Below, in pieces: positions 14,755-22,926 of a stretch of DNA of 64,000 bases. The notes beneath the pieces are model-generated. The model ran no database searches and was not told the DNA's origin. It was given only the letters and a program-made list of their open reading frames with translations. Origin of the DNA: an uncultured Eubacteriales bacterium (GTDB lineage: Bacteria; Bacillota; Clostridia; Peptostreptococcales; Anaerovoracaceae); contig UQXL01000006.1 of the NCBI GenBank assembly GCA_900545135.1, forward strand, positions 1 through 64,000. The letters run 5' to 3'. The translations under genes were made by a program, and so were the position numbers. Every line of letters starts with the position of its first letter. Position 1 is the first letter of the stretch.

Positions 14755-15950
14755 AACCATTGGATGGAGTTACCGTACTTGATTTTACCCAGGCTTTCAG
14801 CGGCCCTTACTGCACCCTCAACCTGGCTGATTACGGAGCAAGAGTTATAAAAGTGGAAAGGCCCGTCACTGGGGACCAGACGAGGGAATGGGCTCCGCTG
14901 AGGAAAGATACAGGCGAGAGCGGATACTTTGCACTCTACAACAGAAATAAAGAAGGCATAGCCGTAAACATGCGCGCGCCGGAGGGCGTTGAAATCATCA
15001 AAAAAATGGTCGCCAAGGCCGACATAGCGGTGAACAATTTCAAGGTAGGAACGCTGGATAAGCTGGGCCTTGGATATGAAGAGATGAAAAAGATAAATCC
15101 GGGACTGGTATTTACGTCAGTTACAGGCTACGGTCAGGACGGACCGATGGCTGGCCTAGCCGCCTACGATAATGTAATAGAAGCCACATGCGGACTTATG
15201 GATCAGTCAGGCATGCCCGACAAACAGCCGGTCCGTTCCGGCTGTTCAATAGGAGACAGCTATACGGGGCTCATGGCCGCTTTCGGTACGGCCTGTGCCT
15301 ATTATCACAAGCTGATGACAGGCGAGGGTCAGACTGTCGACGTAGCCATGGAGGATTCCCTGTTCGCCTCAATAGAGGACACCATACTGGAATATTACGC
15401 AAACGGCAATATGCTGAAAAGACAGGGCAACAGCAGGACTCACATGTATTCACCTTACGACGTTACAGAATGTAAGGACGGCTGGGTAGCTTTTTCCGCC
15501 ATAACACAGAAAGGCTTTGAAGAATTCTGCACAGAATCGGGGAGAGAAGACCTGATGCAGGACGAAAGATTCGCAACCAACCAGCTCAGATGTCAGAACA
15601 ACGACGCTCTGATCGAAGAAATGAAAAAGGTCTTTGCCAAGATACCGCAAGCAGAGATAGAAAATCGCTTCAGCGGACGTAATTTCGCTGTCGCTCCCGT
15701 CATTCACGCAGGACAGACCATCAAGTCAAAACACATGAAAGACAGAAACATGGTGATAGAGATAGACGACCACAACGTGGGAAAATTCGATTCCGTAGGC
15801 CATCCTATCAAGTTTGAAAAGACTCCTGCCGACGTGTATAAATCCTCGCCGAAGCTGGGAGAAGACACCTATTCCGTTCTGACGGAACTTGGGTATACAG
15901 CGGATGAAATTGCGGAACTCAGGGAAAGAGGCGTGATTCAGACGGCCTGA
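14751..15950 (+). CDS. Family III (CaiB/BaiF) CoA-transferase, second copy
   Basis: 399 residues, the normal length. It has VTVLDFTQAFSGPYCTLNLADYGARVIKVE, NRNKEGIAVNMR and the catalytic aspartate (D202) in GQTVDVAMEDS. It is clearly related to the preceding gene but well diverged, so the two probably act on different acids or form an unlike pair. Its start overlaps the previous stop by four bases (ATGA), and AGGAGGC lies a few bases upstream inside the preceding gene. The PLP enzyme gene follows after 25 bases. Confidence 0.92.
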   Translation: MKPLDGVTVLDFTQAFSGPYCTLNLADYGARVIKVERPVTGDQTREWAPLRKDTGESGYFALYNRNKEGIAVNMRAPEGVEIIKKMVAKADIAVNNFKVGTLDKLGLGYEEMKKINPGLVFTSVTGYGQDGPMAGLAAYDNVIEATCGLMDQSGMPDKQPVRSGCSIGDSYTGLMAAFGTACAYYHKLMTGEGQTVDVAMEDSLFASIEDTILEYYANGNMLKRQGNSRTHMYSPYDVTECKDGWVAFSAITQKGFEEFCTESGREDLMQDERFATNQLRCQNNDALIEEMKKVFAKIPQAEIENRFSGRNFAVAPVIHAGQTIKSKHMKDRNMVIEIDDHNVGKFDSVGHPIKFEKTPADVYKSSPKLGEDTYSVLTELGYTADEIAELRERGVIQTA

Positions 15951-15975
15951 AGATTATCAGCAAGCGAGGAAAGAG

Positions 15976-17178
15976 ATGATTGACAAAAAAATTTTTGATG
16001 AAGTCATAGACCGCACAAACACATCTTCCTACAAATGGAACGGAGAAAACCACGGTCTGGGAGACGGACAGGTCATACCCATGTGGGTAGCCGACATGGA
16101 TTTCAGATGCGCTGAGCCAATAGTGGAAGCGGTGGTTGAGAGGGCAAAGCACGGCATATATGGTTATCCTGTCAGAGCCGAGGAACATGCGGAATGTATA
16201 ATGGCGTGGCAGAAGAAGCGCTTTGGCACAGAACCTAAAAAGGAGTGGATAAGTTATGCGCCTCCCGGAGTGATCTTTGCCATATACATCATGCTGAGAC
16301 TGCTGACAGAAAAGGGAGATAAAGTTCTGCTGCTCATGCCCAACTATGATCCGCTGTTTGAGATGATACCAAAGAGCGGCAGGGAACTGGTGGAGTCGCA
16401 GCTCATAATAGGAAAAGACGGCAGTGTGTCCATAGATTTTGAAGACCTGGAAGCCAAGATGAGAGATGGCGGCGTTAAGATGATGACCATTTCCAACCCT
16501 CATAATCCATCAGGAAGAGTTTGGACGAGGGAAGAACTGGAACGCATAGCACAGCTGGCTGAAAAGTACGGGATATTTCTGGTTTCAGATGAGATACATG
16601 CTGATTTCGTATCAAAAGAAAGATGTCATGTGCCGTTCTATTCCATAAGCGAAAAAGCCGCGAAAAACTCCATGTCATGTTATTCGGCCAACAAAGGCTT
16701 CAACCTGGGAGGCTTCCAGACAGCGACGCTGGTCATCGCCGATGAGGAGAAGAAAAAAGCCTTCGACAATGAGATGACGGCAGCCCAGACCAGGCTCGAC
16801 AACATATTCGGTAGCATCGCCACCAAGATTGCCTACTCAAACCTGAAATGTGAAGAATGGCTTGATGGGGCCATCGCCTATGTGGAGAAGAACAAGCGGT
16901 ATATGGAGGATTTCTGCAAAGAACATATTCCACAGCTAAAGGTCATACCGTCAGAGGGAACTTATCTCGTATGGGTGGATTGTAACGGTCTGGGATACAA
17001 TACCGGCAAGGAGCTTGAAGACTTCTTCTTCAACAAAGCGAAGGTCGAGCCGTGCATGGGCTATGAGTTCGGTTCTGCGGGAGAATTGTTTGTCAGAATG
17101 AATCTGGCATGTCCGAGAGCTATTCTTGAAAAGGCGCTTATGAGGATAAAAAACGCTGTTTGTTTAAAGGAGGAATAA
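15976..17178 (+). CDS. MalY/PatB-type PLP-dependent aminotransferase or C-S/C-N beta-lyase
   Basis: 400-residue fold-type I PLP enzyme. Visible motifs are IPMWVADMDF near the N-terminus, the substrate-side ISNPHNPSGRVW, VSDEIHADF for the cofactor ring, and the Schiff-base lysine in SANKGFNLGGF. The family contains cystathionine beta-lyases (MalY, PatB) and some aminotransferases, which sequence alone does not separate. In this operon it could transaminate an amino acid to a keto acid or cleave a beta-substituted amino acid; both are inference. GAGGAAAG precedes the ATG. Confidence 0.9.
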   Translation: MIDKKIFDEVIDRTNTSSYKWNGENHGLGDGQVIPMWVADMDFRCAEPIVEAVVERAKHGIYGYPVRAEEHAECIMAWQKKRFGTEPKKEWISYAPPGVIFAIYIMLRLLTEKGDKVLLLMPNYDPLFEMIPKSGRELVESQLIIGKDGSVSIDFEDLEAKMRDGGVKMMTISNPHNPSGRVWTREELERIAQLAEKYGIFLVSDEIHADFVSKERCHVPFYSISEKAAKNSMSCYSANKGFNLGGFQTATLVIADEEKKKAFDNEMTAAQTRLDNIFGSIATKIAYSNLKCEEWLDGAIAYVEKNKRYMEDFCKEHIPQLKVIPSEGTYLVWVDCNGLGYNTGKELEDFFFNKAKVEPCMGYEFGSAGELFVRMNLACPRAILEKALMRIKNAVCLKEE

Positions 17179-17180
17179 AT

Positions 17181-18347
17181 ATGCTCAGACTTAAAAATTT
17201 ATTGGTATTAGGCGGCTGCGGCCTGATAGGCTCAGAAGTTGTAAAGGATCTGGCCGCGACAAGCGAATTTGAAACCATTACCGTAGCCGATGGTAATTAT
17301 GAGAAGGCACTTGCTTTGGTAGAGTCGCTGGGAGACGACAGATTCAGTGCAAGAAAGGTAGAGATAAGAAACAAAGAAGAAGTGGTAGCCTTGATGAAAG
17401 ACGGTTTTGATCTTGTATGCAACTGTCTGCCTTTCGAGTTTGATACATACATAAATCAGTGTTGCGTAGACGCTGAAATTACAGGAACCGACCTGGGTGC
17501 TACAAAAGATCAGCTGGCTATGAACGACCTGCTCGAGGAAAAGGGGCTGCTGTTTGTAGTTTGCGACGGAATTTCACCCGGCACCTCCAACATGATAGCA
17601 GCTTATGCAAATCAAAAGCTGGACAGACTTGACGAGGTACATATAGCCTTTGCTTCCTTCAGAGCGATTCAGACGGCTCCGGGATTGGTAAGAACAACTC
17701 TGTGGGAACTTGATCCTAATGAAGGTGGAAGAAGCTATTATGCAGATGGAGAGCAGCATTATGTAGGACCGTTTTCAGGAGAAAAGATAGTGAACTTCCC
17801 TGAACCTTTCGGACCTCAGCCGGCTTATTATGTGCCGCATAACGAGGTTTATACCATACCGATGACTATACCTACCGTAAAGACCTGCACTATAAGAGGC
17901 GCATGGACTCCGCGTCAGCACAGAATGTTGAAATTCTTAAATGATTATGGATTTTTCACTACTCCTCCTGTAAAAGTTGGGGATACTGAGATAGCTCCTA
18001 TAGACTTTATGGAAAAATTCATCTTTGCTAACGACGACTTTAAGAAAGAAGAAGTATGGGGATTTTCTCTGGTTGTAGATTGTAAGGGAATTTTAAATGG
18101 AGAAGAAGTAACTCTTGAATTTTATACCAAGACTCCAGGTCAGGAGGAATGGGGAGAGATAGCAAGCTATGCCAGAAGCACCGCATGTTCTATGTCCGTC
18201 GGAGTTCAGCTTCTTGCAAAAGGTATAGATCAGGTGGGAATACGTACTCCTGATCAGGTATACGACCCTGAAGAATATATGGCGGAGCTTAAAAAGAGAG
18301 GCGTAGTGCTCCACGAACGCAAAGGAATGTTTGGTTTACCGGAATAA
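17181..18347 (+). CDS. Saccharopine-dehydrogenase-like NAD(P) oxidoreductase
   Basis: 388 residues. An N-terminal Rossmann fold (LVLGGCGLIGSEVVKDLA) is followed by the DLVCNCLPFEFDTYINQCCVDAEITGTDLG segment and GISPGTSNMIAAYA, as in saccharopine, lysine-6- and carboxynorspermidine dehydrogenases. These enzymes make or break a C-N bond, or oxidise an amine, with NAD(P). The frame opens at 17160, but AAAGGAGG before the ATG at 17181 sets the start, two bases after the PLP gene stop. In this operon it may split an opine-like bond or oxidise an amino group; the substrate is unknown. Confidence 0.85.
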   Translation: MLRLKNLLVLGGCGLIGSEVVKDLAATSEFETITVADGNYEKALALVESLGDDRFSARKVEIRNKEEVVALMKDGFDLVCNCLPFEFDTYINQCCVDAEITGTDLGATKDQLAMNDLLEEKGLLFVVCDGISPGTSNMIAAYANQKLDRLDEVHIAFASFRAIQTAPGLVRTTLWELDPNEGGRSYYADGEQHYVGPFSGEKIVNFPEPFGPQPAYYVPHNEVYTIPMTIPTVKTCTIRGAWTPRQHRMLKFLNDYGFFTTPPVKVGDTEIAPIDFMEKFIFANDDFKKEEVWGFSLVVDCKGILNGEEVTLEFYTKTPGQEEWGEIASYARSTACSMSVGVQLLAKGIDQVGIRTPDQVYDPEEYMAELKKRGVVLHERKGMFGLPE

Positions 18348-18491
18348 AGGTATTGCAAACTTGCGCAAATGGCCGGTAACATGTAAAGAACATACAAAGC
18401 GAGGAAAACCAAAGGAATAAACCTGATGAAGACAACAGGTTTGTGAAATAAAGTTAGTTTATACAGCTTATTTAAGGAGGAGAAAATTACG

Positions 18492-19631
18492 ATGAATTTT
18501 CAATTATCTGAAAAGAGACTTGCAATTCAGCAGGCAGTGAGAGAATTTGCGGAGAATGAATTGGCGCCGGGAGTAATCGAAAGAGACGAAGCAGGAGAAT
18601 ATCCGCTTGAGCTTTATAAAAAGCTGGGCAAGATGGGCTACGTAGGACTTCCATACGAAGAGAAATACGGCGGTTCAGGCGGAGACTACCTGGATTACGC
18701 CATAGCAGTAGAAGAAATCTCCAAAGTAGATGCCTCCCTGGGCATATCATATTCGGTAGCCATGTCCCTTTACGGCGGCAGCATCATGAACGGAGCAACA
18801 GAAGAACAGAAGCTGGAATATCTTCCAGACGTATTCTCAGGCAAATGCCTTGGAGCTTTCGGCCTGACAGAGCCAAACGCAGGTTCAGACGCAGGAGGCT
18901 GCGTAACTACAGCAGAAAAGAAAGGTGACAAATACGTGCTAAACGGCCTGAAATGCTTCAACACCAACGGACCTTTGGCAGAACACTTCGCAGTATACGC
19001 CCTGACGCAGCCGGAGCTTGGAGCAAAGGGACTTTCATTGTTCCACGTCAAGAAAGGTACGCCTGGCTTCAGCATAGGCAAGATAGAGAACAAGATGGGA
19101 ATCAGAGCAGCACAGGTATCAGAGCTGGTATTTGAGAACTGCGAGATACCGGAAAGCTCGTTGATAGGAGAAGAGGGACAAGGCTTCAAGCTGGCTATGA
19201 AAGCCCTTGACGGCGGCAGAATAGGCGTAGCGGCTCAGGGCCTCGGAATCGCAGAGGGTGCTTTTGAAATCGCAAGAAAATACTTGATGACAAGAGAACA
19301 GTTCGGAAAGCCTATATATAAAAATCAGCATCTTGCTTTCAAGATGGCAGAGCTGGAATGTGAGATAGAGCAGGCAAAGTACATGGTGTATAAAGCTGCC
19401 CTTGACAAATCGGAAGGACGCCCTTACACCATACCGGCGGCAAAAGCTAAATTGGTATGCACCAACGCAGCTATGCACGTGACTACAGAGGCAGTTCAGA
19501 TGCTGGGCGGCAACGGCTACATGAGAGAATACCATGTAGAGAGAATGATGAGAGACGCAAAGATCACGCAGATATATGAGGGAACCAACGAGATACAGAA
19601 GCTGGTCATAAGCGGAGCATTGTTCAGATAG
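18492..19631 (+). CDS. Acyl-CoA dehydrogenase (short-chain type)
   Basis: FAD enzyme of 379 residues that interconverts acyl-CoA and enoyl-CoA. FGLTEPNAGSDAGG, the KMGIRAAQVSELVFENCEIP stretch and the C-terminal QMLGGNGYMREYHVERMMRDAKITQIYEGTNEIQ region are all present, including the catalytic glutamate (E363) in YEGTNE. AAGGAGGAGAAAA precedes the start. With EtfB and EtfA downstream, and an ammonia-lyase that would make an enoyl-CoA, it probably works as an enoyl-CoA reductase disposing of electrons. A 144-base gap lies upstream with a small 7-bp hairpin (18419-18442) but no clear promoter. Confidence 0.95.
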   Translation: MNFQLSEKRLAIQQAVREFAENELAPGVIERDEAGEYPLELYKKLGKMGYVGLPYEEKYGGSGGDYLDYAIAVEEISKVDASLGISYSVAMSLYGGSIMNGATEEQKLEYLPDVFSGKCLGAFGLTEPNAGSDAGGCVTTAEKKGDKYVLNGLKCFNTNGPLAEHFAVYALTQPELGAKGLSLFHVKKGTPGFSIGKIENKMGIRAAQVSELVFENCEIPESSLIGEEGQGFKLAMKALDGGRIGVAAQGLGIAEGAFEIARKYLMTREQFGKPIYKNQHLAFKMAELECEIEQAKYMVYKAALDKSEGRPYTIPAAKAKLVCTNAAMHVTTEAVQMLGGNGYMREYHVERMMRDAKITQIYEGTNEIQKLVISGALFR

Positions 19632-19656
19632 TAAATGAAAACAGTATAATAACGAC

Positions 19657-19696
19657 AAGCCGGCAGGGCGTATGAAATACGCTCTTCCGGCTTTCT
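19657..19696 (+). other. Hairpin between the acyl-CoA dehydrogenase gene and etfB
   Basis: AAGCCGG (19657-19663) pairs with CCGGCTT (19687-19693), and inside it GCGTAT (19668-19673) pairs with ATACGC (19677-19682). Only three T follow. It is a strong structure that may be a leaky terminator or a processing/stability element setting the ratio of dehydrogenase to Etf. Confidence 0.6.
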
Positions 19697-19707
19697 AAAG
19701 GACATTT

Positions 19708-20445
19708 ATGATAAACGTTATCGCATTGGCAAGACAAGTTAAGCTTGAAAATGAGAAAATAAGCGATTCCGGAAGTCAGGCGGATATAAAATGTGATTTT
19801 ACTGCAATAGAAGCTGCTGTGAGACTTAAGGAAACGACTGACTGCAAGGTTTCAGCAATAATAATGGGATATGAGAAAACAGCGTTAAGTCAGGCGAGAG
19901 ACGCTATTGCCATGGGTTGTGATTTTGCGAGAGCCATATGTGTAAGGGAGCTTGACAAGCTTGATGCGTGGGGCTGTGCCCGCGCATTTATTCAAGCTGT
20001 AGGGGACGAAAAGTACGACCTGATTATAAGCGGCGGTTTTCCTGTCGACGCCGACACGGTATCGATAGGTCTTTTGACGGCTGCTATGGCAGAGCTGCCG
20101 TTTGTGACCGGCGTCGACAAAATATCTGTTTCTGAAAACTTCATCGTTGCAGACAGAAAAACCGAAGGTAAAATACAAAGGCTGAAAGTCGCTCTTCCGT
20201 GCCTTGTCAGCGCTTTGCCCCATCCGGAGGCTCCCGTATATAAGACTGTTTCCGGTATAAACAAGGCTTATTCACAGGAAATGGCAGAGGAGAAGCTTGA
20301 TTTTTCATGGTATGAAAATAAAACTGCCGTTTGCGCCGGCTTGAAGCTGGAGGCAAGAAAGCGGGGAAGCATGCTTACTGCCGTATCTACAGAAGAAGCG
20401 GTAACTGCAATGCTTGAAAGGATAACGACGGCACATCTCCTGTAA
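19708..20445 (+). CDS. etfB: Electron transfer flavoprotein beta subunit
   Basis: 245 residues, slightly short for EtfB (usually about 260). The N-terminus INVIALARQVK, the CDFTAIEAAVRLKE-type segment and GGFPVDADTVSIGLLTAAMAELPFVTGVDKI match the nucleotide-binding EtfB fold. With EtfA it carries electrons to or from the acyl-CoA dehydrogenase encoded just upstream. The sequence is divergent at the extreme N-terminus compared with common EtfB. Whether this Etf bifurcates electrons (needing NADH binding) cannot be settled by eye. Confidence 0.9.
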   Translation: MINVIALARQVKLENEKISDSGSQADIKCDFTAIEAAVRLKETTDCKVSAIIMGYEKTALSQARDAIAMGCDFARAICVRELDKLDAWGCARAFIQAVGDEKYDLIISGGFPVDADTVSIGLLTAAMAELPFVTGVDKISVSENFIVADRKTEGKIQRLKVALPCLVSALPHPEAPVYKTVSGINKAYSQEMAEEKLDFSWYENKTAVCAGLKLEARKRGSMLTAVSTEEAVTAMLERITTAHLL

Positions 20446-20503
20446 AGCTTCTGCAAGGAGATTGCAGAAATAGTATGAGCCTTGCAGGGCGAGGAGATTT
20501 CAA

Positions 20504-21475
20504 ATGTCTGAAACTTTGGTAAAAATATCAGAAATAAGAACATCGAAGAAAAAGATATTGATTTTCTTAGAAAAGCGTTGTGGAAGCTTTACGAAGCTGT
20601 CTATGGAGATAGCGGGCGGGGCCGTAAACTTGGCTGAAAAGTCAGGCTGCGAGCTTTCGGCTGTTGTCATCGACGGAAGTACGGAGGAAATGCTTCCTGC
20701 CTTAAGCGATGAAATAATCAGAGTGATTGAAGCCTTTGCGCCAAATCTTGTGCTTACAGAGTCGGGGCCTGCCGCTTTGGGCATGGCAGCATCTCTGGCA
20801 GCAAGACTCGATGCAGGACTTCTGAGTGGATGCGATGGCATAGAATATTCAGATGACAAAGGCTTTTGCCCGGTAAGACCCAACGCCTCGGGTACAAGGA
20901 GGCTGGAGTTTAGTGGAGAAGAACCTTTGATCGTGCCCATAAGACCGGGTACGTTTTCAGAAATAAATGAAAAAGAGATTTTTTCTCGAATATCTGAGCT
21001 TACTGAGATTAAAAATGATGGAAATGCTATAGATAAAGCGATACAGCTTGTTGAGACGATTTACGAAAAAAAACAAGACATCGATATATCAAAAGCTCGG
21101 ATTTTAGTTGCGGGGGGTAGAGGAGTAGGAAGTCCGGAGGGCTTCAGTCAGCTGAAGGTTTTGGCAGACCTTCTGGGTGGAGAAGTTGCCGCAAGCAGAG
21201 CCTTGGTGGAATTGGGTTGGGCAAACCCCTCCATGCAGGTGGGACAGACAGGCAAGACCGTAGCTGCGGAGCTGTATATTGCCTGCGGTATTTCCGGGGC
21301 AATACAGCATGTGACGGGAATGAAGGATTCAAAGCTTATTATTGCCGTCAATAAGAATCCTGCCGCTCCTATATTCGAGGCGGCTGATCTTGGAATCGTA
21401 GGAAATCTTGAAAATATAATTCCCGCTGTCATAAAAGCACTGCGGGAAAAGAAAGGTGACACAAATGCAGTTTGA
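20504..21475 (+). CDS. etfA: Electron transfer flavoprotein alpha subunit
   Basis: 323 residues. The C-terminal FAD domain is clear: ILVAGGRGVGSPEGF, AASRALVELGWANPSMQVGQTGKTVAAELYIACGISGAIQH and IIAVNKNPAAPIFEAADLGIVGN. A ribosome site (GAGGAGA) precedes the ATG. The end overlaps the glycerate kinase gene by 11 bases, indicating tight coupling with the rest of the operon. It is the partner of the upstream EtfB. Confidence 0.95.
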   Translation: MSETLVKISEIRTSKKKILIFLEKRCGSFTKLSMEIAGGAVNLAEKSGCELSAVVIDGSTEEMLPALSDEIIRVIEAFAPNLVLTESGPAALGMAASLAARLDAGLLSGCDGIEYSDDKGFCPVRPNASGTRRLEFSGEEPLIVPIRPGTFSEINEKEIFSRISELTEIKNDGNAIDKAIQLVETIYEKKQDIDISKARILVAGGRGVGSPEGFSQLKVLADLLGGEVAASRALVELGWANPSMQVGQTGKTVAAELYIACGISGAIQHVTGMKDSKLIIAVNKNPAAPIFEAADLGIVGNLENIIPAVIKALREKKGDTNAV

Positions 21476-22883
21476 AAAAATCAGAAATTATGAAGAACTT
21501 TTATCACATGGAGACGCTGAGGCGAGAGAGACGGTGCTTAAAGTCACAGACCAGGTACTCAGCAGACTGGATATATATAAATATCTCAAAAACCTTATAA
21601 AGAAAGACGGAAATATTCTTACAATAGGTAAAAAAGTTGTAGATCTTGACCAATATGACAGGGTATATGCCTTTTCATCAGGAAAAGCAGGAAACCACAT
21701 GGCGCGCGCCTTTGAGGAAATTTTAGGCGACAGGCTGACAGCCGGAGTAACCATTATCAAGATAAAAGAAGATATTGACGTGCAGTGCCTTAAGAAAACT
21801 GAAATTTTTGTCGGCGGACATCCTCTTCCAAACGAAGAAGGCGTTGAGGGCTGCAAACGTATGCTTGAGCTTGCAGACCAAATGAATGAAAAGGATTTAC
21901 TGCTCCTGGGACTTACAGGAGGCTGCTCAGCATTGATGGGCTATCCTGTCGAGGGAGTTTCTCTCGACGACCTTAAAGAGGCCACCGACGTCATGCTCAA
22001 AAACAGCATGTGGGTAATGGACATTAACGACATAAGAGGACATCTCTCAAGAATGAGCAGAGGAAGACTCGGACAGAGAATTAAAGGCGCTAAGATTTTC
22101 TGTTTTGAAATCTGGGATGCCGTAGGTCTTGACGATATTACAAATTATACAGAGCCTGTTCCTATCATGGGAACTCCGGTCGGCTATGATACCATAACTT
22201 TTGATGATATAAGAGAAATAATCAAAAAATATAATATTGAAGATAAGCTGCCAAAGAGCGTAGCTAACTATCTGATGAATTCAGGTCCTGAGGAGGAAAC
22301 TCCGCAGGAAATGACTAACGACGTGGATTATTACGTTACAAACACACTGCCTGATTCCTGCAAGCATGCCATGGACGCGGCGAAAGAAATGGGCGTTGAG
22401 GCTCACGTTCTGACTACGTATGCTTCCGGTGAAAGCAAGGATTTCGGTACTTTCATGGCTACGTTGGCAAAAGAGATACAGATGACAGGCAGACCTTTTA
22501 AAGCGCCTTGCCTTATCTTCTCAGCAGGAGAAACAACCACAGCTATCGGCGCACAGTATGAGATTACAGGTCACGGCGGACCTTCTCAGGAATTGGTGGC
22601 TTCTTTTGCAATAGCAGCTGACGAGATTGGTCTTGAAAACTGTTGCATGCTTTCCATGGATTCTGAGGGAACCGACGGAACATGCAAGAATGCCGGAGGA
22701 ATTACCGACAGCAAATCGATGAAAGCAGCGCAGGAGGCGGGAATTGATCTCAGAAGGTATCTCGAAGGTCACGCCTGCTATGAAGCATTGACTGCCATTA
22801 AGGATGGATTGTTTACGGGAAATACAGGCACAAATCTGTGTGATTTCAACGTGCTTTACGTAGGTGAAAAAAACGGCAAATAA
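21465..22883 (+). CDS. Glycerate 2-kinase (MOFRL family)
   Basis: Phosphorylates D-glycerate, typically at the 2-position, using ATP. The N-terminal YAFSSGKAGNHMA, GGHPLPNEEGVEG and LTGGCSALM segments and the C-terminal GGPSQELVASFA, SMDSEGTDGTCKNAGG and FTGNTGTNLCDFNVLYV motif belong to the GK-II/MOFRL family. It is 472 residues. A GTG at 21456 is in frame, but AAAGGTGA before the ATG at 21465 supports the latter. Placed between Etf and an enolase relative, it suggests the operon yields glycerate or a similar hydroxy acid; an unusual substrate is possible. Confidence 0.85.
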   Translation: MQFEKIRNYEELLSHGDAEARETVLKVTDQVLSRLDIYKYLKNLIKKDGNILTIGKKVVDLDQYDRVYAFSSGKAGNHMARAFEEILGDRLTAGVTIIKIKEDIDVQCLKKTEIFVGGHPLPNEEGVEGCKRMLELADQMNEKDLLLLGLTGGCSALMGYPVEGVSLDDLKEATDVMLKNSMWVMDINDIRGHLSRMSRGRLGQRIKGAKIFCFEIWDAVGLDDITNYTEPVPIMGTPVGYDTITFDDIREIIKKYNIEDKLPKSVANYLMNSGPEEETPQEMTNDVDYYVTNTLPDSCKHAMDAAKEMGVEAHVLTTYASGESKDFGTFMATLAKEIQMTGRPFKAPCLIFSAGETTTAIGAQYEITGHGGPSQELVASFAIAADEIGLENCCMLSMDSEGTDGTCKNAGGITDSKSMKAAQEAGIDLRRYLEGHACYEALTAIKDGLFTGNTGTNLCDFNVLYVGEKNGK

Positions 22884-22926
22884 TTTGATGATCATTGGGC
22901 TTTATATGCCTGTTTAGGAGGTTATT

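Noticed and set aside
13471..15950. Reading one of the two CaiB/BaiF proteins as an acyl-CoA racemase
   Set aside because: Both keep the catalytic aspartate at the family III transferase position (D200 and D202).
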